DNA of 62,459 nucleotides from a virus. This document shows positions 57,856-62,459 of the stretch, piece after piece; the stretch's first letter is position 1, and every line of letters begins with the position of its first letter. The notes beneath the pieces were generated by a model, which was given only the letters and a program-made list of their open reading frames with translations, was not told the DNA's origin and did not search any database. A program made the translations under genes and the position numbers. The stretch covers positions 1-62,459 of IMG/VR virus record IMGVR_UViG_3300030099_001770. One strand, given 5' to 3'.

Positions 57856-60657
57856 TTACAAACCTATATCAAATTTTTTGTTTGTATTATCAAATCTGAA
57901 ACTGGTAGAGTCAAATCTTTCAAATACTGGCAAGTTGAATGAATTATCAAACTTATTTATACCACTGTCAAATGTCACATTGTTATCACTAAAGTCTACA
58001 TTATATTGTCCACCAGTATCCCTTGGTACTGCATCACCGCCAGTACCATCAAACTTAACAGATGTACTATCAAATGTAAATCCAGTATCACTCATTAATG
58101 TCGTTAATGTAGTTTCATCAAATGTTTCTGTACTACTATCAAATGTGATAAAGTTATTATCAAATGCGTTTGTTCTTGCACCACCAGATATTTGTATCTC
58201 GCCTGGGGGTGGAACATTAATTCTTGTATTAAAAGCATCTAGTGGTATGTTACCATTACTATCTGAAACTTGGTCAATCTGAATATTTCTAAACTGGTCT
58301 ATAGTAAATGATTGGTCATTGATACCATCTAAGTTTGTAATTCTTTTGATGCCTGGATAGTGTGGAATATTTTCTGTAGTGTTTGCACCAATACTAAATG
58401 CATACCTTGGAAGTAAGTCTAATGTTGGGCCCATCGCTCTTGGACTTCTTGCAACACCGACCACAACATTATTAATTCTTGTAAGTGTTAAATCTCTATT
58501 CGTATTTGGAAAACTTGTTAAATCGTCAGAACCAACTTTTGGTGTAGCCTTCAATGCAGTTCCATCATCAACAGTTCCAAGTCTACGACCAAACACTGTA
58601 ATAAAGATATTTCGTAATGTGGATGCAAGTTCTGGTGTAAAGGAGTCTACAGTCTGTGGAGTTATCTTTGCGTTTGCACGACCAACAACTTCAACCTCAC
58701 CAAATACATTCCAACCAGCAGGATGAACAGTTGATTTAATTGCATCTCTCCACTCATTGATAGATTGACCTACTTTAATAACATATGAATAATCTTGATA
58801 ATAGAAACTATCTTGTATTCTAATAATAACTTCTGAAATTTGTCCTTCTGAATTCAAGAAGTTTCCAGCTGTAGATGCAATCTGACCAACTTGTGCAGTA
58901 CCACTTGCAATACTAATATTTGCAATTGTTCCAGACGCACCAGCAGTTGCAACAGTATTACCTACCACAAGATTTGCAGTTGTATTTAAAGATATTAATT
59001 GTCTCGCACTATCAAATGCAGTAACAGTTCCAGAGTGTGATGTTAGATTATCACCAGAGGTAAATGTTCCAGATATATCTTTTAGAATTGCATGACGAAA
59101 TGGATTTAGTGCTGGTGCAGTAGAATAAGTTAATCCTTGGTTTATGATTTCAAAAGATGCAACAGCACCAATACCAGAGTTAGATGCAGCTACAAGTTTT
59201 GCACCACTACCATTTGCAGTTGTAATGCTTGTGATAACTGGTAGTTTAGAATAACCAGCACCACGACCAACCATCCTTACATCTGTAATCTCACCAGCTT
59301 CAGATGCAACACTAAGGTCTGCAAAAGTGCCTGTTTCCAGAACAATCTTTGTTCCTTCATATGAGTCATTATAAAAAGATTGACTTGTTGATTCTAATGT
59401 GATATGGTCATTTGCACCCATTCCATATTCAGATAAACTTCCACTCTCTGGTGCGATACCACCACCAACAACAGACACTTGTGCAGCTGCACCTACACCA
59501 TCAGTTCCAGCATTATTTAAAACTAAGTTATCACCTACAGCATATCCTTGTCCAGCATCATCAACAATAATCTCATCAACAACACCCCTTGTAACATTTT
59601 GCACTTTTGCAGTTGCAGTATTACTACCACCAGCTGCAATATTAATTGTTTGGTCTGCTGTGTAATATGCACCACCATTTGAGACAGTAGTATCAATTAT
59701 AATACTATAAGGTCTAAAAGATACAATAGAGTCTGTTACAATAGATGTTCCAAAAACAAGTTCATTTTCTTCAAATGTTCCTACGATAGTTTCTGGGTCT
59801 AATTCTAACTCAATTACGTTATTACCAGCTTCTCTAAAAGAAACAGATGCAGTTACAATTGCAGTTGCAAAAGATGTTTGTCCAGTAATTGTTTGACCTA
59901 TAAGTTCAGTTGCACTACCATTAACTGGATTTACCCTCATAATATTTCTTACACTCCAGACACCATCAGAGACACGCAACATTTGTTCATTAGGAAATTG
60001 GACTTGTGGAGTTTCATTTAATAGAAGTCTAAAAAATAATTCATGTCCTTTCTTTGTGCCTTTTGCAAGGTAAAGGTCACGAATATTTTTTACAAGTTTT
60101 CTTTTATCAACTCCAGAGTTAACATTATCAACGATACCCTCAAGAAATGAATCTCTAAAGTTATCTAAGAATGTATAAAGAGTTGAATCTACATTTGAAT
60201 AATTAAGAAGTTGTTGAATACTAGAAACTGGATTAGGACGATATGTTTCGATAGTACCAGATGCATTTGAAGTTGCACCACTTACTATCTCTCCAATTAT
60301 AAAACGAGTTTGAGATGATATGAATAATCTTTTATTATCGTCTACATCATCAACCAGAACTTTTGCAGTAGCTCCAGATGTTTGACCAGTAACCGTTTCT
60401 CCTACTTCAAATTTTATTTCAGAGTCTTCCAGAACAATTTGGTCACCATTTTCATCTAGAATAAAATTTACTGACTCTGTTTCTTCTCTAACATAATTAT
60501 TAATCTCACTAAAAGTAACCTCTGCACTTTCTAAGAACTGATAATATAATTTGACAAACTGTGAAAATACTGGATGGTCTGCTTGAATAAATTCAGGCAG
60601 TTGATGTTGTATATGATTTGATACTTTATTTTTTACAGTATTGTCATTATTAGCCAT
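57856..60657 (-). CDS. Baseplate structural protein in gene 7 position
   Basis: 933 aa, near T4 gp7 (1032 aa). N-terminus QLPEFIQADHPVFSQFVKLYYQFLE is a conserved start in marine T4-like structural proteins. Next come FLDNFRDSFLEGI and KNIRDLYLAKGTKKGHELFFRLLLNETP, then repeated GQTSGATA and FTSGDNLTS-type segments. The last about 100 residues repeat FDS/FDN units. Gene order 6-this-8 supports a wedge role, but sequence similarity to T4 gp7 is not clear to me. Confidence 0.75.
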   Translation of the reverse strand: MANNDNTVKNKVSNHIQHQLPEFIQADHPVFSQFVKLYYQFLESAEVTFSEINNYVREETESVNFILDENGDQIVLEDSEIKFEVGETVTGQTSGATAKVLVDDVDDNKRLFISSQTRFIIGEIVSGATSNASGTIETYRPNPVSSIQQLLNYSNVDSTLYTFLDNFRDSFLEGIVDNVNSGVDKRKLVKNIRDLYLAKGTKKGHELFFRLLLNETPQVQFPNEQMLRVSDGVWSVRNIMRVNPVNGSATELIGQTITGQTSFATAIVTASVSFREAGNNVIELELDPETIVGTFEENELVFGTSIVTDSIVSFRPYSIIIDTTVSNGGAYYTADQTINIAAGGSNTATAKVQNVTRGVVDEIIVDDAGQGYAVGDNLVLNNAGTDGVGAAAQVSVVGGGIAPESGSLSEYGMGANDHITLESTSQSFYNDSYEGTKIVLETGTFADLSVASEAGEITDVRMVGRGAGYSKLPVITSITTANGSGAKLVAASNSGIGAVASFEIINQGLTYSTAPALNPFRHAILKDISGTFTSGDNLTSHSGTVTAFDSARQLISLNTTANLVVGNTVATAGASGTIANISIASGTAQVGQIASTAGNFLNSEGQISEVIIRIQDSFYYQDYSYVIKVGQSINEWRDAIKSTVHPAGWNVFGEVEVVGRANAKITPQTVDSFTPELASTLRNIFITVFGRRLGTVDDGTALKATPKVGSDDLTSFPNTNRDLTLTRINNVVVGVARSPRAMGPTLDLLPRYAFSIGANTTENIPHYPGIKRITNLDGINDQSFTIDQFRNIQIDQVSDSNGNIPLDAFNTRINVPPPGEIQISGGARTNAFDNNFITFDSSTETFDETTLTTLMSDTGFTFDSTSVKFDGTGGDAVPRDTGGQYNVDFSDNNVTFDSGINKFDNSFNLPVFERFDSTSFRFDNTNKKFDIGL

Positions 60658-60659
60658 AA

Positions 60660-62459
60660 CTAGTATCCACTAGAACTACTTGATGAACTTGAACTTGAAC
60701 TTGAAGAAGAACTACTTGTAGAGCTGGTTGATGCAGAGGCATTTGCTGAACTTGCACCAGTGTAAGAACTTGAAGTTAATACACCAACACCAGCACTCGC
60801 AGAACCAGTTGCAATAGTATCTACATTTGCAACAACAATTAAATTTGCAATGTCAATTTCTAACACTTGATTTCTAACTGCAATAACATCATTTGATTCT
60901 GGGGTAACAATCATTCTAATTTTAGTGGATGATACACCGTCAACATTTGATATCTCTGTAATGTTAAGTGAAGTTAATACTATCTCACCAGTTTTATAAT
61001 TAATAGTACCAGCATTATTATCTTGATAAGTTTTTGTAGTACCATCTACAACATAATACATTCTTGCATTTCCATCCCCATCATCATCTAAAAACATTTC
61101 ATTTATATTACCTTGAATTTTAAATCCACTGGATTGTAAAATACCACCAAGTTCTTTATTATGACCAGCGTGTGGATTATGTAACGCATTGTTAAAAGGT
61201 ATTGTGTACTTAGTTGCAGTATTAAGTGTTGGTATAAAATCTTTACTTAATTTTACAGTTGTAATATTAGATGTTATTGATGGGTCAGTATTATCAATTA
61301 AACTAGAAAATGGAGAAAATCTAAAAGCTGTATCAAACTTACTTAAATTATTTGTATTAAAATCAGTAATTGTTTTTTTAACATTAGATATTAATGTCTC
61401 TTGTGCTTTAACAGTATTTTTAGAGTTGTATGAAAAGTTAACATTCAATCTTATTTTTGTATATTCTGGGTCAACAATCTCTGGTGTTACAGATGCAACT
61501 GTATAATTGTTTTTTAAATTTTTAATAATGTCTAATTTTGCTGATGCAGTAATAGAACCAGTTGTTGGAACAATAGAAATATAAACTTTACCATAGGTAG
61601 GAACATCATTATCCTCTCCACCATAAACTTGAACAGACTTTGCATTTGCATAAACTTTTGGTACAACTGCTTTGAAGTCGTTTACTGTAACTGCACGACC
61701 TTGAGCTGCATAATCAAGTGGTGCATTAAATTTAATAGATTGAATACTTTCTTTCTCTGCACCACCAGATGCATTTGAAACTGTCGCAGTTGTAATATTA
61801 GTAATACCAGAGATAGTTGCAGAAGTTGAAAAAGAACTTGCACCATTTGCTCTTGTTTTATTTGTAACAACATATCTCATACGAACAACATTACCATCAG
61901 ATAAAGCTTTACCAATAATACCATCACCAAAATATATTTCAAATTTACCATCCACACTTTCTTGTAAAAAATAAACATTTGAGTCAGATGCAGTTTGCGT
62001 AGTATCAGTCGCAAGAGTAAATGTTGTAGAAGAGGTAGAACTTGAATTATCAAATACATCAACAATCAAGGTAGTTGTATCACCATTTTCATCATTAACA
62101 TAAAACTTTTGGTCTACATTATCGACATCAACCGTATAACGATTTGTTACATATGTTCCCTCATAAATGGGAAGATTAGTAAATGAGATAACACCATTTT
62201 CAATTTGTGTTGAATGTTCTGCAACCGTAACAAATTGATAATTAACATCATCAATCACCGTTGTAAATACTGTTCCTACTGGAATAGTTGCAGATGTTAA
62301 ATTACCAATATTATTTAAAGTTACATTTACAAATGCAATTGGAGCTCTAACAGAGTTAGGTATATAACCTAATGTCTTTGCGTGAGATACAACCGAAGAA
62401 CGAACTGACGCAGTATCAAGAAATGCTTCATTTGCAACCATATTCATATTCATTGCAAG
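60660..62459 (-). CDS. 6: Baseplate wedge protein gp6, partial (N-terminus outside window)
   Basis: 600 visible residues to the right edge. The first Met in the window is internal: MVANEAFLDTASVRSSVVSHAKTLGY aligns with about residue 75 of T4 gp6 (ESFMRTANLRSSVV), so the true start is upstream. Later IYFGDGIIGKALSDGN, GGAEKESIQSIKFNAPLDY and QGRAVTVNDFKAVV are gp6/gpJ-type wedge landmarks. The C-terminus ends in a run of about 20 Ser residues and GY. It joins the gene 7-like ORF with a 2-nt gap. Confidence 0.9.
   Translation of the reverse strand, partial: LAMNMNMVANEAFLDTASVRSSVVSHAKTLGYIPNSVRAPIAFVNVTLNNIGNLTSATIPVGTVFTTVIDDVNYQFVTVAEHSTQIENGVISFTNLPIYEGTYVTNRYTVDVDNVDQKFYVNDENGDTTTLIVDVFDNSSSTSSTTFTLATDTTQTASDSNVYFLQESVDGKFEIYFGDGIIGKALSDGNVVRMRYVVTNKTRANGASSFSTSATISGITNITTATVSNASGGAEKESIQSIKFNAPLDYAAQGRAVTVNDFKAVVPKVYANAKSVQVYGGEDNDVPTYGKVYISIVPTTGSITASAKLDIIKNLKNNYTVASVTPEIVDPEYTKIRLNVNFSYNSKNTVKAQETLISNVKKTITDFNTNNLSKFDTAFRFSPFSSLIDNTDPSITSNITTVKLSKDFIPTLNTATKYTIPFNNALHNPHAGHNKELGGILQSSGFKIQGNINEMFLDDDGDGNARMYYVVDGTTKTYQDNNAGTINYKTGEIVLTSLNITEISNVDGVSSTKIRMIVTPESNDVIAVRNQVLEIDIANLIVVANVDTIATGSASAGVGVLTSSSYTGASSANASASTSSTSSSSSSSSSSSSSSSSGY

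Noticed and set aside
1-62459. tRNA genes, common in T4-like phages
   Set aside because: I looked in the few gaps over 60 bp for cloverleaf and T-loop patterns on both strands and saw none.
62454-62459. ATG at 62453 as the real start of gene 6
   Set aside because: Alignment with T4 gp6 shows it is internal and the frame stays open to the window edge.

Overview
This window is most simply read as part of the genome of a T4-like (Tevenvirinae-related) marine myovirus. It is AT-rich and almost every gene lies on the minus strand with very short gaps or overlaps. It carries the T4 core replication, recombination, late-transcription and virion genes in close to T4 order. The many small fibre genes, a small heat shock protein and the assembly-chaperone-like genes resemble those of cyanophages and pelagiphages. 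No photosynthesis genes, tRNA genes or integrase are visible, so the host cannot be fixed from this window. The two ends cut genes: a RimK-like ATP-grasp gene on the left and baseplate gene 6 on the right.

Reading in the direction of transcription (right to left): 62459-47030 holds baseplate genes 6, a gene in the position of gene 7, gene 8 and a very large (2266 aa) structural gene. 46571-31656 is an accessory fibre region of about 20 genes: modular fibre/adhesin proteins, small partner proteins and tail-assembly-chaperone-like proteins. 31628-29161 holds neck/tail completion genes 13, 14 and 15. 29139-23132 holds more fibre genes, interrupted by the small terminase gene 16. 23117-12603 is the head and tail block 17, 18, 19, 20, 67, (68-like), 21, 22, 23. 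It contains a DUF1289 gene overlapping the end of 17, and the only clear plus-strand gene, a degenerate HNH protein. 12514-5561 holds a tube-like protein, uvsY, uvsW, an unknown conserved gene, late sigma factor 55, recombination nuclease 47/46 and a DNA methyltransferase-like gene. 5248-1 holds a DUF932 gene, hsp20, a winged-helix-like gene, DUF3310, then clamp 45, clamp loader 44/62, regA and the ATP-grasp gene.

Regulation is readable. Early/middle-type genes have sigma70-like boxes (TTGACT/TTGACA, 17 bp, TATAGT/TATTGT), for gene 55, DUF932, the winged-helix gene and gene 45. Virion genes have T4 late-type 8-mers (TATAAATA and variants), expected to be read by gp55 with the gp45 clamp, both encoded here. 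A variant, ACTAAATA, precedes genes 18, 20, 22 and the tube-like gene. Two strong intrinsic terminators follow gene 23 and hsp20. The only gene-free stretch over 300 bp (5249-5560) has twin promoters and inverted repeats and may encode a small RNA.

The most unusual biology is the fibre repertoire. At least fifteen fibre-type genes are built from a few recurring N-terminal modules and exchangeable C-terminal modules, inserted at four places between core virion genes. One of them has a cupredoxin-like segment with a complete His-Cys-His-Met copper ligand set.
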